Of a stretch of 64,000 nt of DNA, positions 27,077 to 35,996 are shown one piece after another. Source of the DNA: DAOTTY01 sp034437575 (GTDB taxonomy: Bacteria; Chloroflexota; Anaerolineae; Aggregatilineales; Phototrophicaceae); contig DAOTTY010000289.1 of the NCBI GenBank assembly GCA_034437575.1, positions 1-64,000 on the forward strand, given 5' to 3'. Position numbers and translations under genes: made by a program. Position 1 is the stretch's first letter. The number at the start of each line of letters is the position of its first letter. The notes under the pieces are model-generated. The model saw only the letters and a program-made list of their open reading frames with translations. It ran no database searches and was not told the origin of the DNA.

Positions 27077-27657
27077 GGCTGGGTTTCACCCCAATACGCA
27101 TTGAGAATGGAAATGCCCTCCTCCTTGATGAGCCTGGCCAGGATGCGGGCGGTGTTCCAGGCGTCATCGTGGCCCCGGTGGTGCCGCCCTTCGATTTCCA
27201 TTTCCTCCTGGCGCAGCGCGGCCACCATGCCACGCCGCTTGCCCTTATTCCGCAGGTCAGCGTAGAGCTGCTTCAGGTTGAGGTGTTCATCAGTGAGCGG
27301 ATAGGGCAGGTTGAACTCGCGGCTTTCCCAACGCAACATGCGCCGGTCGTAGTCGCCCCAACTGGCCCACAGGTGGTGGCGACTGTTGTACTCGTCTTCC
27401 AAAATCCCGCACGCCTCTGTGAACGTCATGCCGTCTGCGACCATTTCCGGCGTGATGGAGGTCAGGCTGGTACAAAATTCACTGACTTTAGAGCGCGTCG
27501 GCTTAATCAGCAGGCTGCGCTTGCGGTCTGGCGTGAGGGTGGCCATATCCAGCGTGCAAAGGCCAACTTCGATGATTTCGCTTTGCTCACCCGGCGGCGG
27601 CTTTTTGACCCAACAGGTCGCCTCCAAATCAATGACGATGATGTAGTCGTGCTTCAA
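27073..27657 (-). CDS. DEDDh 3'-5' exonuclease (KapD/ERI-1-like)
   Basis: A 194-residue exonuclease of the DnaQ-like superfamily. Exo I is IDLEATCW (Asp 10, Glu 12), Exo II SWGDYDRRML, and Exo III GRHHRGHDDAWN with the catalytic His and Asp of the DEDDh group. The ATCW after Exo I and the wide spacing are seen in the ERI-1/KapD branch, which acts on RNA or short nucleic acids in better-studied members. It is 3 bases downstream of the YyaL-like gene and overlaps the unknown gene by 4 bases. Confidence 0.85.
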   Translation of the reverse strand: MKHDYIIVIDLEATCWVKKPPPGEQSEIIEVGLCTLDMATLTPDRKRSLLIKPTRSKVSEFCTSLTSITPEMVADGMTFTEACGILEDEYNSRHHLWASWGDYDRRMLRWESREFNLPYPLTDEHLNLKQLYADLRNKGKRRGMVAALRQEEMEIEGRHHRGHDDAWNTARILARLIKEEGISILNAYWGETQP

Positions 27658-27660
27658 GGC

Positions 27661-29712
27661 TTACCCTTCCGTTTCGAGCAAGTTGCGAACGTCCTCAGGG
27701 GCGGTGGCGGGCATTTTGCAGGCGAAGTTCTCGCACACGTATACCGTTGGCTGGTCGCCGCGCATCACGCGGTAGCTCAGCAGCGGGATAGTAGATTCGC
27801 CGTCCACGTTGGCGGGGGCGAGCGCGGTAATCACGTTGGGGCGGTACGGCTTGCGAATGATGTTGAGCAGTTCGGTGGTGGCCGCTGCGCCGGGTTCGCC
27901 CACCACTGCAACTTCCTTCATGCCGCTGATGAGCATATCTGCTGTGTTGAGCGCTTCGGCAAACGCCAGCGGGTACTGCTGCATCGCGCTGACGAGCGTC
28001 CGCAGCACAGTGCGGGCCGCGTCTTCGTAGCGGTGGTCACCTGTGTAGGCACTCAGGCGCACGCACTGCCTGGCAAACATCGTGTTGCCAGACGGCACGG
28101 CGTTGTCTTGCAGGTTGCGCGGGCGCACTACCAGTGCCTCGTGGTCGTCGCTTGTATCGTAGAAGCCCGCGCCGTCGTCTGCGGCGAAGCGCTCCAGGGC
28201 GATGTCGGCCAGTCGGCGGGCCTCGGTGAAGTAGCGCTCGGTGAACGTGGTTTGATAGAGTTCCAGCAACCCGTCAATGACGTTGGCGTAGTCTTCCAGG
28301 TAGGCGTTGAGCTTGGCCTCAGCGCCCTTTGCCGTGCGATAGAGCCGCCCGTCGTCGTTGGTCATGGTGGTTAGCAGGTACGCCGCGCAGCGCTCTGCCG
28401 CCTGACGGTAGTCGTCACGGTTCAAGATGCGGGCGGCTTCGGCAAGGCTGGCCAGCATCATACCATTCCAGCTTGCCAGGATTTTATCGTCCAGCCCTGG
28501 TGCAATCCGCTGGCTGCGGTGGGTGTACAGCTTGCCCTTGATGCGCTCAAGCGCGGCGTGCAGGTCATCCACTGATAGGCCCAGGCGCTCGGCAATCATA
28601 ATGTCGTCGTTGGGCACATACAGGATGTTTTTGCCCTCGAAGTTGCCGCCCTGCGTCACACCGTAGTATTCGATAGCAATTGGCGCGTCATCGCCCAACA
28701 CTTGCTCGATTTCTGCCTGTGACCACACGAAAAACTTACCCTCTTCGCCTTCGCTGTCGGCGTCGGTCGCGCTGTAGAAGCCGCCTTCGGGGGCGGTCAT
28801 CTCCCGCAGGATGTAATCGTAGGTTTCCGTTGCGATTCGCTTGTAGAACTCACTGCCGGTGACCTGCCATGCGTGCAGGTAAACCCGGCTGAGTTGGGCG
28901 TTGTCGTAGAGCATCTTCTCGAAGTGGGGCACCAGCCACAGGTTATCCACGCTATAGCGGGCAAAGCCGCCGCCAATCTGGTCATACATGCCGCCACATG
29001 CCATCTTCGTCAGGGTGAGGTTGGCCACGTTGAGCAGGTCTGTGTTGCCGCTGCGTTGGTACGAGCGGAGCAGGAATTCTAGCGTCATGGGCTGCGGGAA
29101 CTTGGGCGCAGGGCTAAACCCGCCATGACGACGGTCTGCGTTGTCCCGGAGGCCATCGGCGGCGGCGTCCAGCAGGTCGGGGTTAAGTTGCTCGTCTGCG
29201 CCGCCAATGCCGAGAATGTCCCGGTTGAGGATTTCCGTCAGTTTGCCAGCGGATTCGTCCACTTCATCGCGGCGGTTGGTGTAAGCATCATGCACACCCC
29301 GCAAAATCTGCGTGAAGGACGGCATCCCTGGGCGCGGCTCTTTTGGGTAGTACGTGCCCCCATAGAAGGGCTGGCCATTTGGCGTGAGGAAAACCGTCAT
29401 AGGCCAACCACCGTGCCGCGTCATGGCTTGCACAGCCTGCATGTAGATGTCGTCTACGTCGGGGCGCTCTTCGCGGTCTACTTTTATGTTTATATATAGT
29501 GTATTCATGATTTCCGCTGTAGCTTCGTCCTCGAAGCTCTCGTGGGCCATCACATGGCACCAGTGGCACGCGCTGTACCCCACACTCAGCAGGATGGGCT
29601 TGTCTTCAGTTTTGGCAGTTTCAAACGCTTCACTGCCCCAGGGGTACCAATCGACGGGGTTGTCTTTATGTTGGAGCAGGTAAGGGCTGGTTTCGTGTTG
29701 CAGGCGGTTCAT
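27661..29712 (-). CDS. YyaL-like thioredoxin-domain protein (DUF255 / SPATA20 family)
   Basis: A 683-residue protein. The start at 29712 (MNRLQHETSPYLLQHKDNPV) is the standard N terminus of the family and has GGAAGG just upstream; the frame is open to 29901. An N-terminal thioredoxin-like domain contains YSACHWCHVMAHESF and GWPMTVFLTPNGQPFYGGTY, followed by an alpha/alpha-barrel resembling sugar epimerases (residues 200-550, with GGFARYSVDNLWLVPHFEKM). Biochemical function is not established for bacterial members. It leads a run with an exonuclease, an unknown protein and a lytic transglycosylase. Confidence 0.92.
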   Translation of the reverse strand: MNRLQHETSPYLLQHKDNPVDWYPWGSEAFETAKTEDKPILLSVGYSACHWCHVMAHESFEDEATAEIMNTLYINIKVDREERPDVDDIYMQAVQAMTRHGGWPMTVFLTPNGQPFYGGTYYPKEPRPGMPSFTQILRGVHDAYTNRRDEVDESAGKLTEILNRDILGIGGADEQLNPDLLDAAADGLRDNADRRHGGFSPAPKFPQPMTLEFLLRSYQRSGNTDLLNVANLTLTKMACGGMYDQIGGGFARYSVDNLWLVPHFEKMLYDNAQLSRVYLHAWQVTGSEFYKRIATETYDYILREMTAPEGGFYSATDADSEGEEGKFFVWSQAEIEQVLGDDAPIAIEYYGVTQGGNFEGKNILYVPNDDIMIAERLGLSVDDLHAALERIKGKLYTHRSQRIAPGLDDKILASWNGMMLASLAEAARILNRDDYRQAAERCAAYLLTTMTNDDGRLYRTAKGAEAKLNAYLEDYANVIDGLLELYQTTFTERYFTEARRLADIALERFAADDGAGFYDTSDDHEALVVRPRNLQDNAVPSGNTMFARQCVRLSAYTGDHRYEDAARTVLRTLVSAMQQYPLAFAEALNTADMLISGMKEVAVVGEPGAAATTELLNIIRKPYRPNVITALAPANVDGESTIPLLSYRVMRGDQPTVYVCENFACKMPATAPEDVRNLLETEG

Positions 29713-29830
29713 GAGGTCCTTCCGGGGTAGTTGGTGCCTGTACGGGCAAATCACCCCTACCTTACCCGCTGCGGGTTGCCAGACAAATAGCCAGCCTGCA
29801 CACGACGTGAGACGACAATGAGAAGTTGCT

Positions 29831-30445
29831 TCACCAACCGCTGAGGATAGACCCGCTGCTGTCGCTACTTTCATCTGTGGCCGTGGGGTACCAAAACGCA
29901 TTTAGCCAGTCAAACAGCTTTTTACTGGCTTCGGGGGTCATTCGCACGGCGGCCTCAAAGTTATTCGGGGAAAAGGCCAACAGGCTGATGTAGTAACGGT
30001 GCGGCACGCAAATCACATAGTCTTTGGCCCAGCGCGACTGCCCCCACAAAAACACGATGTTTTCTACACGGGTTTCGATATTTTCCAGCCAGGCTCGCCG
30101 GTCTAAATCACTCAGTTCGTTCAGATGAAACCGCAGCGACAGCATCGACCCATAGGTAAACGAAAACTGCATTTCGTGGGTCACTGTGCTAACGTCCACA
30201 ATCAGGCTGTTCGACCCATCTTGCGTGGCCAGGGTGGCGACGCCGTGTTCACCATTACGATACAAATCGCGGAATCGAATCACTGACATCAGCGGCATAC
30301 TGGGGAAGCGCTTGACCAGTTCCGCATTGAGGTCGATTTGCTCTTTGAAGAAGGGTTGCAATGTGAGTGGAACCTGTTGGAGCGTGGGATTGAATTCGGG
30401 TTGTGTGCCTGGGGCCTTGCTGCTGTTGCTGCGTTGTCTTGCCAT
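29831..30445 (-). CDS. Protein of unknown function
   Basis: A 204-residue protein with no signal peptide or clear domain that I recognise. The start at 30445 has GGAG 8 bases before; an extension to a TTG at 30472 is less likely. Residues 1-35 are Ser/Pro-rich and probably disordered; the rest alternates strands and helices (MQFSFTYGSMLSLRFHLNELS, RRAWLENIETRVENIVFLWG). It is divergent from ftsH and 118 bases upstream of the YyaL-like gene in the same direction. Confidence 0.6.
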   Translation of the reverse strand: MARQRSNSSKAPGTQPEFNPTLQQVPLTLQPFFKEQIDLNAELVKRFPSMPLMSVIRFRDLYRNGEHGVATLATQDGSNSLIVDVSTVTHEMQFSFTYGSMLSLRFHLNELSDLDRRAWLENIETRVENIVFLWGQSRWAKDYVICVPHRYYISLLAFSPNNFEAAVRMTPEASKKLFDWLNAFWYPTATDESSDSSGSILSGW

Positions 30446-30660
30446 GAGTATCGCTCCGCTAAAGTTCCACAACGTGTCTTAAAAGCTGTGCTTGGGACTA
30501 TTCTAGCGGATTCTGGCGAGATTGGGGGAAATGATGAACTGGCATTTATAGACATTTCTAACTGACCGCGCCGCTGTAGGGCCGTTGTACTTCTCAAATT
30601 CTAACGTGGTTGGGCTACAATGCGGTTTACTAACATTACTAATGCTATCGAGTGAGGATA

Positions 30661-32742
30661 ATGCAATTCCCACCCCGCAATAACAACAAAGACAACAAGC
30701 CAAACCAGAGCGGCAGCGATGGTAACGGTAGCAACAAGCCACCCCAACGCCCTAATTTTGAACTGCCGCGCTGGGCGTGGTTCGTTATTTTCGGTGTGCT
30801 GCTTTCCTATCTGTTTGTGAACCTTTCTAGCGGCAACCGGCTGCTGGGCACTGAGCCAATCGACATGCTCTACTCCGACTTTTTGCAGCAGGTTGAAACG
30901 GGTAATGTCGCTGAGGTTATCATTCAGGAAAATATCGCCGAGGGTGAATTCAACCGAGAAGTCACTTACCCGCAAAACCCTGGGGAGGGTGAATCTCAGC
31001 GGACGAGCGACCAGTTCATCACAACAATCCCGCCCCAGGAAGACTCCCGCCTGCTTAATCTACTGAACGACAACGGCGTGGCTGTGGGTGCCCAGCAGAC
31101 GAACATCAACCCATTGCTGCTGTTTTTGGTTCAGTGGGCACCGTTTATCCTGATTATCGGCTTCATATTCTGGATGGGCCGCCGCGCTCAGCGCCAGGCC
31201 ACGTCGGGTATTTTCGGCTTTGGCCAATCGCAGGCACGCGAGTACAAATCGGACTTCCCGCAGGTGTCGTTTGACGAGGTGGCTGGCCAGGATGCGGCAA
31301 AGAGTGAACTTGAGGAGGTCGTGGACTTCCTCAAGGAGCCGGACAAGTACATTTCGTTGGGTGCCCGCATCCCGCGTGGTGTGCTGCTAATTGGCCCTCC
31401 CGGTACGGGTAAGACGCTGCTGGCCCGTGCAGTGGCTGGTGAAGCGAATGTGGCGTTCTTCAGCCTGTCAGCGTCCGAGTTCGTAGAGATGTTCGTGGGT
31501 GTAGGTGCGTCCCGTGTGCGTGACCTGTTCAAGAAGGCGAAGGACAGTGCCCCGGCAATTGTGTTCATTGACGAAATTGACGCGGTAGGCCGCCAGCGTG
31601 GCGCTGGCCTGGGTGGAGGTAACGACGAGCGTGAACAGACGCTCAACCAGATGCTTGCGGAGATGGACGGTTTCGACCAGACGGAAAGCGTAATCGTTAT
31701 GGCGGCGACTAACCGCCCCGACGTGCTGGACCCGGCCCTGCTGCGTCCTGGTCGCTTTGACCGCCAGGTGACAGTGGGTATGCCCGACCGTACCGGGCGT
31801 GAGGCCATCCTGAAGATTCACACACGCGGCAAGCCGCTGGCCGAAGATATTGATCTGGCCGCGCTGTCGAAAGCCACCATTGGCTTCAGCGGTGCGGACT
31901 TATCAAACCTGGCGAATGAGGCCGCATTGACAGCAGCGCGTAAGAACCACAAGCGCATTAGCCGCCGTGACTTCTCCGATGCGTTTGACCGCATTGTGCT
32001 GGGGACAGAAAGCCCGCCGCTTTCCAACGAGCAGGAGCGTAAGGTGGTTGCCTATCATGAGGCTGGTCATGCCATTGCTGCCGCCCTCACCCCTGGTGCT
32101 GACCCCGTGCTGAAGGTGACGATTGTGCCGCGTGGTCAGGCGTTGGGTGTAACGGCAACCCTGCCAAACGATGAAAAGCGCAACTACTCCCGCGAGTATT
32201 TGCAATCCCGTATGATTATGATGCTGGGTGGCCGCGCTGCTGAGGAAGTAACGTTCAATGAGGTAACGACAGGTGCTTCTGATGACTTGCGCCGTGTGAC
32301 TGACCTGGCACGCCGCATGGTGACGCAGTTTGGCATGAGTGAGCGCGTGGGGCAGTTGAACTTTGGCGACAACGAGCAGCAGCCGTTCCTGGGGTACTCG
32401 CTGTCACAAAACCGCAACTACAGTGAGCAAACGGCCTATATTATTGACCAGGAAGTGCGTGCCATCATAGATAATATGTACGAGCGCACGGTAACGCTCA
32501 TTCAGAACAACCGTGATAAGCTGGAAGCGCTCGCCAACGAGCTGCTGACGAGCGAGGTTGTTGACCAGTACCGCGTTTTGGAGTTACTGGGCCTGGATCG
32601 TACCAGTTCCAATGCAGACTACATTCTGGATCAGAGTGATAACCACAAGCAGGACGAAATGGGTGAAATGGGCCAGCTTGTAGGCATGGAAAAGGACACC
32701 AACGACGATCAAGACGACGAGGGCGAGTCCGAAGACAGCTAA
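30661..32742 (+). CDS. ftsH: ATP-dependent zinc metalloprotease FtsH
   Basis: A 693-residue membrane AAA+ protease that extracts and degrades membrane and regulatory proteins. Two membrane segments (about 38-55 and 155-175) flank a periplasmic or outer-face domain. Then the AAA module: GPPGTGKT (Lys 251), FIDEIDAVGRQRG (Walker B), and the SRH with ATNRPDVLDPALLRPGRFD. The protease domain has HEAGH (466-470) as zinc ligands. The tail is acidic (DDEGESEDS). Start at ATG 30661; GTG 30652 in the same frame is an alternative, with GAGG between them. A -10-like TACAAT is at 30616-30621. A strong terminator follows the stop. Confidence 0.96.
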   Translation: MQFPPRNNNKDNKPNQSGSDGNGSNKPPQRPNFELPRWAWFVIFGVLLSYLFVNLSSGNRLLGTEPIDMLYSDFLQQVETGNVAEVIIQENIAEGEFNREVTYPQNPGEGESQRTSDQFITTIPPQEDSRLLNLLNDNGVAVGAQQTNINPLLLFLVQWAPFILIIGFIFWMGRRAQRQATSGIFGFGQSQAREYKSDFPQVSFDEVAGQDAAKSELEEVVDFLKEPDKYISLGARIPRGVLLIGPPGTGKTLLARAVAGEANVAFFSLSASEFVEMFVGVGASRVRDLFKKAKDSAPAIVFIDEIDAVGRQRGAGLGGGNDEREQTLNQMLAEMDGFDQTESVIVMAATNRPDVLDPALLRPGRFDRQVTVGMPDRTGREAILKIHTRGKPLAEDIDLAALSKATIGFSGADLSNLANEAALTAARKNHKRISRRDFSDAFDRIVLGTESPPLSNEQERKVVAYHEAGHAIAAALTPGADPVLKVTIVPRGQALGVTATLPNDEKRNYSREYLQSRMIMMLGGRAAEEVTFNEVTTGASDDLRRVTDLARRMVTQFGMSERVGQLNFGDNEQQPFLGYSLSQNRNYSEQTAYIIDQEVRAIIDNMYERTVTLIQNNRDKLEALANELLTSEVVDQYRVLELLGLDRTSSNADYILDQSDNHKQDEMGEMGQLVGMEKDTNDDQDDEGESEDS

Positions 32743-32770
32743 TTGGCTGCCCATGCAACGCACAACACAG

Positions 32771-32798
32771 GGTCGGTTGCCAAACCGACCTTTTTCTT
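32771..32798 (+). terminator. Rho-independent terminator of ftsH
   Basis: GGTCGGTT (32771-32778) pairs with AACCGACC (32783-32790), loop GCCA, then TTTTTCTTT. It is 29 bases after the ftsH stop. Confidence 0.9.
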
Positions 32799-32893
32799 TC
32801 AATGAACATATGCCCCGCATACAGTTTGCTGACGTACCCGCTATACACTGTATGTGACGAAAATGGGTCATGTCATTGCCAGGGCTGTTGAAA

Positions 32894-33055
32894 AGTCAAA
32901 TTTTCACATCGCGGGGACGCTGTCCCCGCACCCCGGCAAAGGGTTGGCACCCTTTGAACCCGTGTTTTTGGACGCAAAGCGTCCGAAAAGGTAAGTTTTT
33001 GGTCACTTTTTCAAAAAGTGACGGGTTTGGCCAGCGCCCAATGATTAGCCCTGCA
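32894..33055 (+). repeat. Multi-hairpin dispersed repeat, copy B
   Basis: Second copy of the element at 3961-4123, same orientation on the + strand. Hairpins: 32911-32929 (8-bp stem, one pair longer than in copy A), 32937-32956 (8-bp, loop TGGC), 32965-32989 (11 positions, one T-G wobble where copy A has C-G, loop AAA instead of TGT), 33002-33022 (9-bp stem, loop TCA) and a weakened fifth (33027-33041, 4 bp). With the terminator and a promoter this fills the 434-bp stretch between ftsH and the first clpC-like gene. It lies after a complete terminator, so it is not needed to end ftsH transcription. Confidence 0.85.
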
Positions 33056-33070
33056 TGTCATCGCTGTAAA

Positions 33071-33100
33071 TTGGTGAAATGCGACAACCTCAGCTACAAT
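33071..33100 (+). promoter_or_regulatory. Promoter of clpC-like gene 1
   Basis: TTGGTG (33071-33076), 18-base spacer, TACAAT (33095-33100), about 75 bases before the ATG. It starts 16 bases after the end of repeat copy B. No CtsR or CIRCE operator is visible. Confidence 0.45.
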
Positions 33101-33176
33101 AGATAACCCATCCAAAAGTTCAAATTGCTCGTCAAATGCTACGGGCATTACGAAACGAGTCGTGAAGGACTAACCC

Positions 33177-35759
33177 ATGATACGTTTTGATCGGTTTACT
33201 GAACGCGCCCAGGACGCCGCCGCACGGGCCTACGAAATTTTGCAGCGCTACGGGCACAATCAAGTAGACACAGAACATATTCTGACGGCGCTGCTGGAGC
33301 AGAATGACGGCGTTGTGCCACAGATTTTGGAACGCTTGAACGTTGACCCGGCTGCTATTCGGATGCGCCTGGACGAAATCCTGCACGCCAGCCCGAAGGC
33401 AGCCATCTATGGGCAGGGCACCAATCAGGTGTTCATCACACCGCGTGTGAAGCGCATTATCGACCTGGCGAATGAAGAAGCCAACCGCCTGCGGGATGAG
33501 TATATTTCCACAGAACACATCTTTTTGGCGATTTTGAGCGAGCGCAATACCGCTGTCGCCAAAATCTTGAATGACCACAACATCGTGCGCGACCGTGTGA
33601 ACGATGCCATCAAGGACATTCGCGGCGGCCAGCGCGTGACCGACCCGCAGGCCGAAACGCGCTATCAAACGCTGGAAAAGTTTAGCCGTGACCTGACGAT
33701 TATGGCCCGCGAAGGCAAGCTGGACCCGGTGATTGGGCGCGATGCGGAAATTTTGCGTGTGATACAGGTGTTGGTGCGCCGCACCAAAAACAACCCGGTT
33801 TTGATCGGGGAGGCGGGCGTCGGTAAAACGGCTATCGCTGAGGGGCTGGCGCAGAAGATTGCCGATAGCGACGTGCCAGAGATTTTGCAGGGGCGGCGCG
33901 TCCTCAGTTTGGACTTGAGCGCCATGTTGGCTGGCAGCCGCTTCCGGGGTGAGTTTGAAGAGCGCTTGAAGACGACCATTGATGAGGTGCAGCGAGCGCA
34001 GGGTGAAATTATCCTGTTCATTGACGAGATTCATCAGGTCGTGGGGGCGGGGGCCGCTGCGGGGGCCATCGACGCAGCCAACATGATGAAGCCCGCACTG
34101 GCACGCGGCGAATTACAGTGCATCGGCGCAACCACGCTGGACGAGTACCGCAAGTACATCGAAAAGGATGCGGCGCTGGATCGCCGGTTTGCGCCTGTGT
34201 ATGTCGAGGAGCCGAATATAGAGGATACGATTCGGATTTTGTTTGGGCTGCGTGACCGCTACGAGGCCCATCACAAGGTTGCAATCTCTGACAGTGCAAT
34301 TTCATCGGCGGCACGGCTGGCTGACCGCTACCTGACGGCCCGCAAGCTGCCGGATAAGGCGATTGACCTGCTGGACGAAGCTGCGGCCAAGCTGCGGGTG
34401 GCGTTGTATTCGCTGCCGCCAGAGTTGAAGGAAATACAGGATGCCATTACGCGCCTCGCCGTCAATGAGGAAGCCGCTGGCATGGCCCGCGAGTATGAGC
34501 GGGCCGCCGAATTTAAGGTGCAGCGCCTTCGCATTGAAGATGAGTTTGAGGCGGCCAAGAACGAGTGGAAGCAGGAACACACGCTGGACGAGGTTGTTGA
34601 GGACAGCGACATTGCAGCCGTTGTGTCTCAGTGGACGGGGATTCCGCTCAACCAGATGCTTGAAACCGAGAGCGAAAAGCTGCTGCGTATGGAAGAGGCC
34701 CTGCACGAGCGTGTCATCGGCCAGGACAAAGCCGTCAACGCACTGTCAGACGCCATCCGGCGTGCCCGCAGTGGCTTGAAAGACCCCAAACGACCGATTG
34801 GCTCATTCATCTTCTTGGGCAGCAGCGGCGTGGGTAAAACCGAGTTGGCCAAGACGCTGGCCGAGTTCCTGTTTGATGATGAAGACGCGCTCATTCGCAT
34901 CGACATGAGCGAATACCGTGAGCAGCACACCGCCAGCCGCCTGTTCGGCGCACCGCCAGGGTATGTGGGCTATGAAGAAGGTGGCCAGCTTACCGAAGCG
35001 ATTCGCCGCCGCCCGTACCGTGTGGTGCTGTTCGATGAAATCGAGAAGGCCCACCCGGACATCTGGAACGCGCTGCTGCAAATCCTGGAGGATGGCCGTT
35101 TGACGGACGGACAGGGGCGCACAGTAGACTTCCGCAATACGATTATCATTATGACGAGCAACCTGGGCACAGAGTTCGCCAAACGCGGTGGGGCGCTGGG
35201 CTTTATCAACAGCGGCGATCAGCAGGCCATTGCCGATCATCAAAAAATCGAAAAAGCCATGCGCGATACCTTCCGGCCAGAGTTCCTGAACCGCATTGAT
35301 GAGATCATCATCTTTGAGCCGCTGTCGCAGCAGGATGTGGAGTACATGGTCGATCTGCAAATCCGGTCAGTGGCACAGCGCCTGCACGACGTGGCTGACA
35401 TCAGCCTGCACCTGACGGAACCGGCCCGCTATTGGTTAGCCCACCGGGGTTATGACCCGCAGTTCGGTGCCCGCCCGCTGCGCCGCACCATCCAGCGTTA
35501 TGTCGAAAACCCGCTGAGTGCCCGTCTGCTGGCGGGGGATTTCCAGAATGGCGACTTGATCGTCATTGATGAAGTGGCCGAGGAACTGGTGTTCGAGCGG
35601 CAGATTGACGGAACCACCGACTTCATTGATCCGGCCCACCCGGATGACTATCAGGCGTACATTGAGCCGAATCATCCGGGCGCTTATGCTGAGCATCAAG
35701 GCTACGAACATGAGGCAGATGTGTACAACGACGCCTACTACGAGGACGACCCGGAGTAA
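33177..35759 (+). CDS. clpC: ClpC-like AAA+ unfoldase 1, with acidic tail
   Basis: An 860-residue class-I Clp ATPase that unfolds substrates for ClpP. Two Clp_N repeats (1-145, DTEHILTALLEQNDG and STEHIFLAILSER), D1 with GEAGVGKT (Lys 217), a short UVR-like middle segment (about 400-460), D2 with GSSGVGKT (Lys 554) and GAPPGYVGYEEGGQLTEA. The LGF tripeptide in GGALGFINSG is the loop that docks on ClpP and is missing from ClpB, so this is a protease partner and not a disaggregase. The last 60 residues, rich in Asp, His, Tyr and Pro, are an extension absent from ClpC 2. One of two ClpC paralogues here. Confidence 0.9.
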   Translation: MIRFDRFTERAQDAAARAYEILQRYGHNQVDTEHILTALLEQNDGVVPQILERLNVDPAAIRMRLDEILHASPKAAIYGQGTNQVFITPRVKRIIDLANEEANRLRDEYISTEHIFLAILSERNTAVAKILNDHNIVRDRVNDAIKDIRGGQRVTDPQAETRYQTLEKFSRDLTIMAREGKLDPVIGRDAEILRVIQVLVRRTKNNPVLIGEAGVGKTAIAEGLAQKIADSDVPEILQGRRVLSLDLSAMLAGSRFRGEFEERLKTTIDEVQRAQGEIILFIDEIHQVVGAGAAAGAIDAANMMKPALARGELQCIGATTLDEYRKYIEKDAALDRRFAPVYVEEPNIEDTIRILFGLRDRYEAHHKVAISDSAISSAARLADRYLTARKLPDKAIDLLDEAAAKLRVALYSLPPELKEIQDAITRLAVNEEAAGMAREYERAAEFKVQRLRIEDEFEAAKNEWKQEHTLDEVVEDSDIAAVVSQWTGIPLNQMLETESEKLLRMEEALHERVIGQDKAVNALSDAIRRARSGLKDPKRPIGSFIFLGSSGVGKTELAKTLAEFLFDDEDALIRIDMSEYREQHTASRLFGAPPGYVGYEEGGQLTEAIRRRPYRVVLFDEIEKAHPDIWNALLQILEDGRLTDGQGRTVDFRNTIIIMTSNLGTEFAKRGGALGFINSGDQQAIADHQKIEKAMRDTFRPEFLNRIDEIIIFEPLSQQDVEYMVDLQIRSVAQRLHDVADISLHLTEPARYWLAHRGYDPQFGARPLRRTIQRYVENPLSARLLAGDFQNGDLIVIDEVAEELVFERQIDGTTDFIDPAHPDDYQAYIEPNHPGAYAEHQGYEHEADVYNDAYYEDDPE

Positions 35760-35768
35760 GATAACGTG

Positions 35769-35797
35769 CCCCATTACCGTCAACAATCGTAATGGGG
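35769..35797 (+). other. Hairpin after clpC-like gene 1
   Basis: CCCCATTAC (35769-35777) pairs perfectly with GTAATGGGG (35789-35797) around an 11-base loop, 9 bases after the stop. No T-run follows; it may be a weak terminator or protect the 3' end. Confidence 0.5.
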
Positions 35798-35850
35798 TAT
35801 GAAATCCGTGTTAAGCCTTGTAGAAGTTCACGTAACGTTGAAATACCATC

Positions 35851-35880
35851 TTGGATTATCGGTTTCGCTACGGGTATAAT
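35851..35880 (+). promoter_or_regulatory. Promoter of the S1-domain gene
   Basis: TTGGAT (35851-35856), 18-base spacer, TATAAT (35875-35880), a consensus -10. The predicted transcript has a leader of roughly 110 bases. AGGAGG at 35941-35946 lies about 50 bases before the ATG and cannot serve it directly; a GTG with a stop four codons later (35961-35975) follows it. Confidence 0.5.
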
Positions 35881-35996
35881 TCCATAACCAAAGGGTGTAT
35901 GCTAATGGTACCCCGTTGATGTCCGGTAGAACCGCGTGAAAGGAGGAAGGCGCTGCCAACGTGTTTTGCAAGTAAAAGCACCTGCGCGCCGTTCTT

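Noticed and set aside
27169..28374. 401-codon + strand open frame
   Set aside because: Shadow of the exonuclease and YyaL-like genes; no domain, no ribosome-binding site, unnatural composition.
35961..35975. Regulatory leader peptide of four codons before the S1-domain gene
   Set aside because: The GTG is 14 bases from AGGAGG, too far for a standard start, so it is noted as a curiosity and not listed as a gene.
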